Under the pieces are notes generated by a model. The model saw only the letters and a list, made by a program, of their open reading frames with translations, did no database searches and had not been told where the DNA came from. This document shows, piece by piece, positions 44,289 to 55,182 of a stretch of DNA of 64,000 nt (position 1 is its first letter; each line of letters begins with the position of its first letter). A program made the position numbers and the translations under genes. The DNA comes from Camellia lanceoleosa (Eukaryota; Streptophyta; Magnoliopsida; Ericales; Theaceae): assembly GCA_025200525.1 (NCBI GenBank), contig CM045762.1, forward strand, positions 128,701,679 to 128,765,678, read 5' to 3'.

Positions 44289-44675
44289 ATACCGGGTTCG
44301 AATACTTTGGGTACGTGTGAAGTGATTAGGATTACAATGGGTTTGTCTTGCTTGTTAGCGACTTAGATGTAATGTTATGTGCTTATGTGATAACATGTTT
44401 ATGTGACTATTTGGGTAAGGGATTTGGTTTCTAGGATGTTGATTGGATCCTTGGGTTTCTGGGAGTCCTGTTGGAAAGGCACCTGATCAATGTTGTTTCT
44501 AACTGGAACTCTGGTAATGCCTCGAGACTATCATTATCGGAAAATGAAATTCGTAAGTGCTTAGGTGTTTATGTGCTTACGTGGAATGAATTACAGTTGT
44601 CTATGCATTAGGACGCGAGTTTTTAGTTTCGGCACATTTATGAAAGTGATGATATCCTTTGTTACTATTACTAGG

Positions 44676-45569
44676 ATGCCTAGGCGAGGAAGTTGTGATT
44701 TCCCTCCTTCCGCTCGGGAAGAGTTGCGGAAACAGTTTGTGGAGTTACGCCAAGGTACTACACCTTTGGTGCGGTTTGAAAGATGGTTTGCTAACCTGTC
44801 GAGGTTTGCTCCAGAATTGGTGGAGACGGAGGAATTGCGTTGTTTCGAGTTTGAGAGTAAGTTGCGTGATGACATCCGGGTTAGAATGGCGGGGTCTTGG
44901 CATAGAAGTTATAGTGTGCTTGTTGAGGCGGCTGCCCATGTAGAGGCTGCGGTGCTAGCAATGGGGCAGAGTGGGGAGGAAGCCATCTCGGTGACTCCTG
45001 TGACTCAGGGTGTTGGTAGGCCTTTTAAGAGGCAGAGGGGATTAAACCCGCAACAGGGTGGTAGGGTTAGAACTACCCTTCTAGTGTCAGATTTGGGTTT
45101 GGAAGAGAGTAAACAGAGGGGTGTTAATTGTTTCAGATGTGGTCTGCTGGGCCACAAGGTTTCAGTTTGCCCACAGAGGAAGGGGGCAGGGTTAGCAGTT
45201 CAACCGGTAGTTGTACCACCAGGATCATTTAACCAGCCGGGCTTTGGGCCGATCAAATGCTCAGTGGGGAGGCAGTTGTTGGGGTCTTCATCAGTCCAGA
45301 TTTTGAACCAATCTCGTGCTCAGGCACCGCCTACTTGTTGGGTGTGTAATCAGCTGGGTTATATTCGACGTTTTTGTACTCAGCCGGGGGCTTCTTTAGG
45401 GGTTTTGCAACCTAGCCAGGCTCAGTTTCATTCGACTAGGCAGGAACAGTATCGTTTTGGGGAACAAACAGGCCAAATTTCGAGGGCCTCAGTAGAGTCG
45501 AGTTCCCAAGCCCCAGTTGGGGAAAATTCGCAGTTGTTGCAAGTGTGGCCAGTTGGGGCACATCAGTAG
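44676..45569 (+). CDS. Element B Gag, internally deleted
   Basis: From ATG 44676 (MPRRGSCDFPPSAREE). The first five residues look like a normal Gag start but then join directly to the middle of the Gag core (FPPSAREELRKQFVELRQG, LSRFAPELVETEELRCFEFE). Compared with element A, about 165 codons of the N-terminal core are missing. The first zinc knuckle is intact (CFRCGLLGHKVSVC); the second reads CWVCNQLGYIRRFC, with the zinc-binding His replaced by Tyr. A long Ser/Gln-rich tail follows to 45569. A longer frame from 44565 uses a non-ATG codon and I do not accept it. The product could at most be a partial Gag. Confidence 0.75.
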   Translation: MPRRGSCDFPPSAREELRKQFVELRQGTTPLVRFERWFANLSRFAPELVETEELRCFEFESKLRDDIRVRMAGSWHRSYSVLVEAAAHVEAAVLAMGQSGEEAISVTPVTQGVGRPFKRQRGLNPQQGGRVRTTLLVSDLGLEESKQRGVNCFRCGLLGHKVSVCPQRKGAGLAVQPVVVPPGSFNQPGFGPIKCSVGRQLLGSSSVQILNQSRAQAPPTCWVCNQLGYIRRFCTQPGASLGVLQPSQAQFHSTRQEQYRFGEQTGQISRASVESSSQAPVGENSQLLQVWPVGAHQ

Positions 45570-48520
45570 TCCTTGTTCGTGGCTTGTAAGCTCATAGAAT
45601 ATCTTGGGTCAGAGAATGACCAATTTTGGCGGTCCAGCGAGGGACGACAGTGGTAGTAATACCGAGGGGTTGGGTTTGTTTTGACTAATCCGTTATCATT
45701 TTGTGGCCATTGGGTTCTATTGTGTAACCAATGTGTTTCGGGAATGTTGAAACATCTAAACTGTTTGTTTATCTATATATATGTGCTTGGTTTGTTAATT
45801 TCTTTGGATTGGGTGGATTGGAACATGTTGTAGCTCTAAAGTTTTATCAATGTGATAGGTTGTTGAGAGACCATAAAATCTTTGGTAATAATGCATTCTT
45901 ATGCGTGTGATTTGGTTTTGGGAAAAATGAGAGCTAATGAGCCATGTTTTCAAATTTGAAAGGATTACCGAGGGACGCGTATCTTAATCGGTAGTACTAG
46001 GGGGCGAGAACAATTATACTTACTGGATGCTCGAAATTCTATTAGTGTTACCTAATTGATTTGATGCGTGTGAAAGCAATGTTAGTCTACTCTCGCGGGA
46101 ACTCCTCGAGAGGATGTGAAGTGTGAGATTAATACTAGGTATAGTATGTAATTAACATGGTGTTTTGCGAGGGCATAGCGTATAATCTTGTTAGGATTAG
46201 ACTTGTATCTTCGTGGTAGGTAACATTGCCAAATTGGCATGTGTTATGATTGGTCGTTCGATAGAGGGAGTGTTAGTCCCTATATAAGGGTGTGATTGTT
46301 AACATCGGGAGTGGTGCGTTATGAGCAGCTGGTGCTATATCTCGGGTAGTAGCTTATGGACGTTTCCTAAGTTTTTGGACTTCCTTACTTTGATCGAAAG
46401 TGATAGGTTTGTACCTTAACACTGGTTAGGTCGGGAGATGCTGTCGTGAGGGTTGATTGGGTATATAGCCCGTAGTTTGGGGTGTGACCCGTGAGTCGAG
46501 TCACTGTAGTAAGTCTTTTGCGAAGTTAGGTTTTGGATGGTAATGAGAAGGTTGAGGACCTTTACTCCTCCGAGAATATGGAATGGTGTATCTTTGAAAG
46601 CCTTATCGGCGTCATGCAACGGTGTTGGGGTTGGTTTATGGTGGTTATCTAGCGGTAGCATTGGCCAATGGTTTGGCATGGAAGCTGGGTGTCTTGATTG
46701 TACTCGCGGGGTGAGTGACAAATTAGGGTTGGAACGAACGGTGGACCCTATAGGTCGTTGGCGGATAAAGGTACTATGTTAGTTTGTTTTCGGTACGAAT
46801 GGTTACTTGGTAGTGCTGAATATCACGGTGTAACAAACCCTGTCAATTAACTCAGTATGAGGGAAAGGGTATGCAAATTTTATTACTTCGAGTTCAGTGG
46901 AGGTGGTGAGTGGAATCTCTAGATGAGGGAGTTTTGCACAGTGCGATGCGTGTTAGTATATGGTTCGTTTGGTTTCTAACTGAAATCGAAAGGTTGGATG
47001 TTCGGTAAAGTTAGGCCACTTCGGCATCAGTGTCCGTCGTCCAGTTTGGACAGTGGTAACACAAGTGAAGCAAGCGAGTTGTGAAGAATGAGTGAGGTAC
47101 TCAGTTGGAACCGTTTTGATTTGTTTGGTCCTCGTTATTATGTTGTAAGGCACGGGGGTGTACAATGTTATCCGTGGTGTCATTACGTAACTGGGAATTT
47201 CAAGTATTTAGGAGTTCTCTATAGGAAAGTTCTGTTTTTGGGTACAGCGTCATCAACGTGAGTATGACGGGTTTTGTGGGGTGGCTGTGTTGTGTTTCAC
47301 TTGGGATTCATTGGGTACTCCTCGTAAACTAAAGTAATTTTCGTTCAAGACCTTGAATTTATGGGGTAGTAATGTACCGTAATGGCGTTCTTTACCCGTG
47401 CTTCGTCTTACACCTGTTTTGTGAAAGTTGACTAGAAGCCTTGTGCGCGAATGTTTCTGTGTCTCCCTTGTTGGGATAGTAAGTACCAAATACTAGTTTA
47501 AGTATAGTGGGTAGTCGGGACGTGACGGATGTCTCAGAACACTGTGGTGATTGGATGTGTCTTACTATTATCATTGTTATCGAGTCTGGCTAAGCCGGAC
47601 TTTTCCATTCGTTAAGATATTGTGAAAACGTAATGGGGTTGAGGAAACCACTTGGGTAAGTAAATTTCGGTTCCGAGAGAGAGGTATCTGGATCCATTGG
47701 TAGGTATTTGAACGCATGTTGAATATCTGGTTGTATTGATGAACTGTACGAATATTACATGTGTTTCAGTCTATGGTAATATTATGGAAGTTAATTTAGC
47801 ATTATATATGTTAAATGTGATGTGGAAATGCAAATGTATCATTAACAGTGAATGTGTTTCGAAATTGTGAACCATGCATGTTAGAAGTTTGTGAATTTGA
47901 AAGAAATGCATATTGATAGTGCAGGTTATAGAATATATTGTAAACTGTCTCTTAAATAGGGATAGGATAACCAGTAATGAGTTAGGTTGTTGAATACTAA
48001 ATTGTGTATTGTAGAGAAATTGATTTAATTCAAATGTTATGAGAAATTGCAATGAGAGGACTTGACCAAATCAAATGAGAATTGTTATACGTTATGAATA
48101 ACACCGTGTTTCAAAAAAAAATGTTTACAAAACTCTTGGACTTCGCATGAGAAATACGAAATTTATTTCGGAATGTTAACGATGAAAACTTAATTATTTT
48201 TGAGAAAATGCCCTTTTAACCAGAGAATGATTTTCTTTGTATGCATACAAAAACTTGCATTGGTTGTTCTATTCGGGATTATGGTTGTTGAGTAGTGACT
48301 TAGCTGGGAGCGCTAGTCGGTTGTTCGCGAGTTGTTTCAGGAAAGGTTTGGTTTTGTTGTGACTTTTGTGCCGGAAGTGTTGTCATTTGGAACGTGTTCC
48401 CGTGGTTGGTCTCTTCCTTGGTAAGAGTGGATTGGAGGTTTGTAGTGAGAATAGTTTCTTTCCTTGTACTCGGGTATTGGTGTTGTGTGATCAGTTGGCC
48501 TTATGTTTAGGCGTTTCCTT
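45570..48520 (+). other. Element B noncoding interior
   Basis: About 3 kb with no RT, RNase H or integrase motif in any frame I could follow. Only 47620-47700 resembles the pol C-terminus of element A. ORFs here are short, on both strands, and have no motifs. It may be strongly decayed or replaced pol sequence. Confidence 0.6.
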
Positions 48521-48555
48521 AATTTCGGGGACGAAATTCCTTAAGGGGGGGAGGT
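48521..48555 (+). other. Element B pre-PPT hairpin and polypurine tract
   Basis: AATTTCGGGGACGAAATT (48521-48538) then AAGGGGGGGAGG (48543-48554), directly before the 3' LTR. Confidence 0.85.
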
Positions 48556-50859
48556 TATAGCGATCCCGAGTTTTAACCCTTGTTGTACAGTGATCCGGAC
48601 TTGGTTCCGTAGATGTTAGTAGTTGTTCATTTCTAGTTTACATCCTTTCATACTTTGTATTTGAATTATAGGATACGTTGGGCAGGTTTGTTACAGGTTG
48701 GTTGAGCTCAGGAACCAAAACTAGTTGCCCAGATTTTGGCCTGTCCGCTCGAGTGGGGACCTTGTTGTTGCTTGTCCGCTCGAGCGGGGGTTTTGGCGCT
48801 CGAGCGGGGAATACAACCATCCAGTATTTTCCTGTGTAGTGTTGGACGCTCGAGCGGGAGATTGGCCGCTCGACCAGGGAGTTGGGCGCTCGAGCGACGA
48901 CCTGGTATGTTGAGATTCTGGGAGTGTGCATCTGCCGCTCGAGCGGGAGTCTGTGAGTGGCGCTCGAGCGGGGGTTTCCACGCTCGAGCGGGGCAACTCT
49001 TATTTAAAAGCGAGATCCGACTTTTTTTTATCACTTTTTCAAGATCTTTTCTCTCTCTTACTTCTCCAAAAAGCCATTTTCAAAGCTTCTCACTCTAAAA
49101 CCGGCCCTTCTCTCTTAGATTTGATCTAGTAGGAGCTGTTTGCTCACTTTTGACCTTTACAAAAGTTGTGTTGATCGTCGAGGGCCACATTTTTATCTGA
49201 AAATTTCAGAATTTGGAGCATTTTGGTTTTGGTCTTCATCTCCATTGGAACTCAAACTTTGAGGTAGGGATATCCTACTCCTCCTTATGGATTTTGTCTT
49301 TAAATTTTAGCATTTTCATATATTGGGTGTTGTTGGGTGATTTTGAGAAAGTTTGGGGCCTTTGTGCAATTTTACAAAAGTTGGGGTTTTAATTATATAA
49401 ACCTATATGCAAGTTAGGCATAGAGAAATGAGATTAATGTTGGAACATTGATGGAAATGGAACCTTAGGGTTGTTTTGTGAATTATGGTTATTTGCCCTA
49501 ATTGGTTTAATTAATTAATGTATATAATTAATTAGAGAAAATGAGGAATTGAATTGAGAATGTTGAAATTGGGAATGTATGGGACTAATGGGTGTAGTTG
49601 AATCATTTATTGCTCACCTAGTTGAAATGTTAATATATTATCCATTTGTGCATTTATTTCCTGTTTAGAAATAATTGCTTTAGACTACCGGTGGAGGGTA
49701 GTATTGATTGTTGTAGACAATACATGATGATTAGGTAAACTAAAACTAATCAATTGGGTGTGTCATAGAGTATGACGGTTGATAGAATACATTAACTTCA
49801 TGTATTGATAGATTGTGCATATGACCAATGTGTTTATGTGCATTATGTGTAGACGGTTGATAGAATATATTAACCTTATGTATTGATTGATTGCGTATAT
49901 GATTCTGTGTTTATATGCATTGCTTGTGTATGGGAGGAGATGGGGGATGTACTCCACAGTTTAGGGGAAGATGAGAGATGTACCTCTAAACTGGTTATTC
50001 GTTATGGGAAGATGGGGGATAGACCCAGGGATATAGCTCATATGCTCTCCCATTGGAGTGATGATACAGCTCATATGCTTATCTATTGAAGTGTTGATAT
50101 AGCTCATATGTTTATCTGTGGTAGTAATGATATAGCTCATATGCTTATCTATTGGGATGTTTGTTTGATTTGATATAGCACTAAAATGTATATCATTTAT
50201 GAAGTATGAAAGTGGTTTATGTGTTATTGATACAACACCAAAATGTGTATTCACCTTGGATTTCGAAAGTGTTCTAGTGATGAACTATAATCTCATCAAA
50301 GGTTTTGGCGATCTTGAGCCTTGTTTTCAAACTCAATGTTGAATAAGAAATGGAGAGTGAATTGTAACATAGACTTGATTGTCATGGAATTGTAATAAGA
50401 TGTAAATGAATGTATAAGTGTTGACCATCTATTAACTGCTAATCTTTTAGTCATTGTTCATAGTTAGTTTAGTGTATTTCTGCTGGGCTGTGGCTCACCC
50501 TATATGGGACACCATTTTCAGGTACATGAAGCATGCCACCTCCAAGGACATCGCTTGGGAGGCTAGAGGCAGGCAGACGTTTGTGGTTTTGGTTATCTTT
50601 TGTTGTATTACATGAAATTTCAAGCCAAGGGTTTAATGTGTATTTGAGTTAGTACTCTTCTCTTTGTAACCAAGTGTTAGCTTGGAAAGCTGTAAGCCCA
50701 TAGGGCATTTGATCTTGTGGTTAGCATGTAATGTTTCTTGTAAAAAAAAAAAAAAACTACTCTATGGAATAGAATGATGTTTGTCTCTTATATCAATGTA
50801 TGTCTAAATTGATGGGTTTAAATGTTATTATTTTGAGGGCGTTACAACTGGGCGTTACA
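48556..50859 (+). mobile_element. Element B 3' LTR
   Basis: 2304 bp, TATAGCGATCCC...GGGCGTTACA, followed by the target-site copy GGTTC. It contains eight CTCGAG cores (about 48745-48990), the TATTTAAAAG box at 49001-49010, the uninterrupted CCATTTTCAAAGC site matching element A's insertion point (about 49073), tandem CATATGCTTATC lines (about 50035-50150) and the conserved block near 50483-50500. Confidence 0.92.
48745..49010 (+). promoter_or_regulatory. CTCGAG palindrome cluster and TATA box, element B 3' LTR
   Basis: Eight perfect CTCGAG cores, spaced about 20-35 bp with a larger gap at the decayed GCTCGACCAGG, ending 20 bp before TATTTAAAAG. Confidence 0.63.
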
Positions 50860-52089
50860 GGTTCAATCCACGCCAACTCCCTTTTTTTTTTTTTTTTTTT
50901 TTCCCCACTCTATACTTTATATATTTATTATGTAATTTTTTTATCAAAAAAAAGTAAAACGTTTGTTTGGTTAACTAAAATTTTTTTCTACAAAATACAA
51001 TTTTTTTCAAAATGTCAACATAATTGTTTAAAAAGTATTCAGTGTATTTTGTTTGAATTTTTTGGATTTAGTTATTTGAAAACTGAGTTTTTTGATTTTC
51101 GTATTTTTTTTTTGTTTTTAGTGAATATTTTTAAAATTTTAAACAGTTTTTTTTTTTTTTTAGATACACCTTAGTTAGATGTATCTAAAAAGTAAAAAAT
51201 TTGTGAAAAAATATTTTAAAAAATTAATAAATACATAAAAATACAAAAAATGTACTGAAAAAATATTTTTGTATTTTTACTATTTTTTCAGCAAAATATT
51301 AATTTTTTCAGCAAAATGTACTCAAAAAATGTGCTGAAAAAATTAATAACCAAATAACATCAATTATGTTGTACTTTTTTTTAGTGAATATTTTTTAAAT
51401 TTTAAACATTTTTTTTTTTACTTTTTTAGATACACCTTAGTTATTTGTATCTAAAAAGTAAAAAATTTGTGAAAAAATATTTTAAAAAATTAATAAATAC
51501 ATAAAAATACAAAAAATGTACTGAAAAAATATTTTTGTATTTTTAGTATTTTTTCAGAAAAATATTAATTTTTTCAGCAAAATGTACTCAAAAAATGTAC
51601 GCTTTTAAAAGCGTACATTTTGCTGTAAAAATATTTTTTGAGTACGCTTTCACTGTGCATATTTTTTTGAGTACATTTTGCTAAAAAAATACTAAAAATA
51701 CAAAAATATTTTTTCAGTCCATTTTTTGTATTTTTATGTATTTATTAATTTTTTAAAATATTTTTTCACAATTTTTTTACTTTTTAGATACATCTAACTA
51801 AGGTGTATCTAAAAAGTAAAAAAAAATGTTTAAAATTTTAAAAATATTAACTAAAAACAAAAAAAATTACAAAAATAAAAAAACTCAATTTTCAAATAAG
51901 TAAATCCAAAAAACTCAAACTAAATACACTGAATACTTTTTAAACAATTATGTTGACATTTTGAAAAAAATTGTATTTTATAGAAAAAAATTTTAGTTAA
52001 CCAAACAAATATTTTACTTTTTTTTGATAAAAAATTACATAATAAATATATAGAGTATAGAGTGAAAAAAAAAAAAAAAAAAAAAAGGT

Positions 52090-52165
52090 AAAAGGAGTGG
52101 ACGTGAATTGAATCCGCGCCTCTACCAAGCATAACAACTGCACTACCATTTGAGCTACAAATAAC
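52090..52165 (-). other. tRNA-derived module in IR2 right arm
   Basis: Inverted counterpart of the split module: on the minus strand, A-box TAGCTCAAATGG (52146-52157), then B-box-like GGATTCAATTC (52105-52115), an acceptor-like CCACTCC and a T-rich run. Intact but diverged; transcription by RNA polymerase III is only a possibility. Confidence 0.5.
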
Positions 52166-52552
52166 TCAAGTCTTACTTTGATCACATTTTAATATATATT
52201 AAAAGTTTTCTTAAGGAAATGATTCTGCACAATGAGAGCGTGGTTTGGAACCACGTTTTCTTCAGAAAACAAAATTTAATTATTAGCGCAATAAAAGCGT
52301 GGTTTGGAACCACGTTTTCTGTATAAAAAAAAAATTGCTTAAAAGCGTGCTTTACAACCACGTTTTTTGAAAAAAAAAAATTATATTAAAAGCGTGATTT
52401 GTAATAGCGCTTTCACTATTCATCACATTTTCGGCTCCAAACAATGAAAGCGTGATTTGTAATAGCACTTTAGCCTAGTTTGGAAATTCGGTCCAAACTA
52501 GGCCTAGTTTGGGAATTAAGATAGTAAATTGGCTTAATACGGGAAAAGCCCC

Positions 52553-53428
52553 AACTTTACCTACTCATATATCTTTCCCAAAACCTTTAAAATGTGTACA
52601 GGCAATAGTTCATAAATACAGACATCACAAAAATATATTTATTCCTATAACATCTCCACTATAGTTGAGCAACAACAGTTAGAAGTGACAACGTTCTAAC
52701 TCTTTCAAGCATAGAATTGTATTGCAAATCAAGCAGCCTTAATACAGCTAGAATGTGAATATGTATCTACATGTGTGAATACATATCGGTATGTGCAAAA
52801 AGGCTCCTCAATACCATCACATCAAATTTAAAATTTTCAAAGCTCTATGTAAATTAGAATTTGAAGACAGGTCAAAGCACAATGGGGCCAAGAAAATAGA
52901 CAAGGCAGAGCTTGACTGGCATTTAATAAAATTTCTAAATATATCCCATAATCGAATCGGAATTGTACTCTCCATTTTGTTTATTGTATGGAACACTGGA
53001 GCATAATGCAGATCATGAGTCATAAACTGACCCCATTTGTTTCGTCTGTCGTCCAGCTTATGTTGCCATTTTTTTTTTTTTTTTTTTTTTTAAACATCTA
53101 GATCATTTCCCCTTAGGCGTCCAAGTCTCATTCACTTTTAAGTACATGTTAGCATAGCTTCTAAGGTGATTCCTTTTTTGTTTTTGTTTTTTTCTTGTAA
53201 CGTCTAACGTGATGTTTGGGTGTCAAATTATCTGGATTCAGTTTTCATGTTGAAGCACACATATGTTCTGATAAATGCTGCATGAAATTACATTTTTCAG
53301 AATTTTTATCTCACATTGTTTTTTTAACGTTTTTAGAGAACCACATAAACCCCTTTCTGGTTAATTGTGAGAAGTTTCAAGAACTCAATATAGTCTAGTG
53401 GTTCTTAGTTACCTGTCAAATATGATTT
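52553..53428. other. Spacer, nothing recognised
   Basis: AT-rich, with a T-run near 53070-53090. No convincing gene; short ORFs on both strands lack motifs. Confidence 0.5.
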
Positions 53429-53814
53429 TCATTGATTAATCTTACCAGAGGAGACATTCCAGATGAGCATTTCGACTAATGAAATTTGTCCCATGTTTTG
53501 TGCTAAGATAGTATACATTCTTAAAATTAGTGTTACTTTTTTTTCAAAATTGACCACTATTGACAAACAGATCGGACAAAGCAATATATTTATAAACAAA
53601 TAAAAAAAAAAAAGAAGGAAAAATACATAAAGAAGAAAAATGCGAACCTGGAAAGCCCTTTTTAGCAATTCGTCAGTTGTCTGAATTCCGCAAAAAAGTA
53701 AAAAATTTAAAATTTTAAAAATAATAATTAAAAAAAATATTGAACAAAATGAGAAACTGAGAGTGAATGTAAGATAGTAGTAAAATGAAGTGCCTATTAT
53801 ATTAGGGGAGAGAA

Positions 53815-53858
<44 letters not shown>

Positions 53859-53911
53859 TGGTCCATTAATGATTTAAACTGATCAATTGCTTCTTGAGTT
53901 ATGGTTGCCAT
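53429..53911 (-). pseudogene. SEC14-like (CRAL-TRIO N) gene fragment
   Basis: From an ATG at 53909-53911 the minus strand encodes MATITQEAIDQFKSLMDQ, very like the N-terminus of plant SEC14-type phosphatidylinositol-transfer proteins. It is followed at once by a GT and a (CT)n tract as in an intron. A second piece, DELLKRAFQ (about 53648-53675), fits the next residues, and a third (WNVSS, about 53450-53480, before a GTAAG) is a weak match to the following helix. The exon phases do not join cleanly and the lipid-binding domain itself is absent, so this is a fragment or pseudogene. It lies just left of a CACTA-type terminus and may have been captured by that element. Confidence 0.45.
53817..53854. 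repeat. (GA)n microsatellite
   Basis: A pure AG run inside the putative intron of the SEC14-like fragment. The region 53912-54530 beyond it is GA-rich and has no recognised gene. Confidence 0.9.
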
Positions 53912-54529
53912 TGCTCTTCTCTCTCATCAAATGTACACAATGATCGAATTTACCACTTGGAGCAACAAAACTGTGGAATTAAACACAACTTGGAGCTCAT
54001 ATATGCTTCAAATGTAGAAAAATAGTAAAACCTTAAAATGATTTTATCAAAATCCTACAACATCAAAAATAAAATCAAACCTTAGATCCGCGATGGTGAG
54101 GGAAGAGAGAGAGAGAGAAAGAGAGAGGGATGGAGAGAAAGAAAAAATTGAATGTGGATGAGAGGGGGGAACTGCGATGGTGACCGACGGTAGCAAGAGT
54201 TGCAATGGTTAGCGGCGTTGGCTGTTAGCAAGGATGGTGAGTTTGGGAGAAGAGAGAAAACAAGCGACTGTAGGCTTTTGTTTGGGTGTAGGTAGTGTAG
54301 ACACTGATGGAGAGATAAAGGAAGGGGAGAGAGAGAAAGAGATAAAGAGAGTGAGAAAGAACCATTTGTATTGCGACGGTAGCGGTGGCGATGTGCGACT
54401 TATAGTGAGCAATGGTAGTGAGCGACTATAGTGAGGTGAGGTTTAGTGGTGACTGGTTCTGTGAGTGTGTGAGAGAAAGAGAGAAGAAAAGAACCCTTGT
54501 TTTCGAAAATACTGAGAAGAGCTGGGCGA

Positions 54530-55173
54530 CAATATTTTAATGTTTCCCACGAAAATTTTATATACCTTTAGCGACTAAACTTATTATTTGTCGCCAAAGG
54601 TCAATTTGTAATGACTAATTTATTTAGTAGTAGCCAAACATTTAACTAACAGCGACTAAGATTTTAGTCGCCAAAAGTAACCATTTTGGAGACTAAAGGT
54701 ATTTTCGTCAACGAAAAGAAATATTCATTGACAAAATTTTTAGTCACCAAAGATAAAAGTAAAATTTATGCTTTTTATTTAGTGACTAATTATTTTAGTA
54801 GGTAAAAATTACCTTACAGTGACAAAAAAAAATTTAGTCACCGAAAATGAATATTTGCCGACCAAAACTTTGTTTGCCAAAGTTTAATAGCAAACATTAT
54901 GCTAGCTTTTTGGCGACTAAATTTATTTTCGTAACCAAAAACTGGTATACAATGACCAACAAAAATTTTAGTAGCCTAAAACATGATCTAATGCCAACTA
55001 AAACAATTTTTAGTCGCCAATAATTAAGATACAGCTACAAAAAATAAATTGATTAATTAATTAGTAACTAAAAACCATATTCAACAGTGACCAATGTAAT
55101 TTTTAGTTGCCAATTCTACAACTTTTGGCGATTACAAAAAGTTTAGTCACCAAAAGTGTAAATTGTTGTAGTG
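54530..55173. mobile_element. CACTA-type transposon end with subterminal repeats
   Basis: Ends TTGTTGTAGTG at 55163-55173, the complement of CACTACAACAA, the classic terminus of plant CACTA elements. The preceding 600 bp is filled with short direct and inverted 'TTTAGTCGCCAAA' and 'AGCGACTAAA' motifs, as in CACTA subterminal regions. The other terminus was not found in the window, so the element is truncated or its left end is off the recognisable sequence. Confidence 0.7.
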
Positions 55174-55182
55174 TATATAATA

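Larger units (their letters stand above)
32277..50859 (+). mobile_element. Ty3/gypsy element B, gag-only, interrupted by element A
   Basis: Framed by perfect 5-bp repeats GGTTC (32272-32276, 50860-50864). Without element A it is about 9 kb: LTR, PBS, gag, about 3 kb noncoding interior, PPT, LTR. No RT, RNase H or integrase core is recognisable; only a short pol C-terminal relic remains near 47620-47700 (a GTTGAGGAAACCACTTGGG-like stretch matching the chromodomain end of element A). It could have moved only with proteins supplied in trans. Confidence 0.8.
31800..52552. mobile_element. Giant palindromic element IR2, split by gypsy element B
   Basis: Left end GGGGCTTTTTCCATATTAAGCC at 31800; right end is its complement, ending GCCCC at 52552. 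Flanks GACTTTACC/AACTTTACC suggest a 9-bp target site. Outer arms carry the AAAGCGTGGTTT hairpin units seen in IR1. Inner arms carry a tRNA-like module, T/A-runs and a palindrome centred near 51605. Element B (32277-50859) lies in the left arm; without it IR2 is about 2.17 kb. IR1 and IR2 are separated by only 28 bp. Confidence 0.75.

Noticed and set aside
44565..44675. N-terminal extension of element B gag
   Set aside because: Opens with a non-ATG codon in leader sequence; MPRRG at 44676 matches the expected Gag start.
46416..46782. Overlapping ORFs on both strands in element B interior
   Set aside because: No similarity to pol domains in either frame; short and mutually overlapping.
54209..54431. 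Overlapping plus and minus ORFs in the GA-rich region
   Set aside because: Purine-rich low complexity; no start context or motif.
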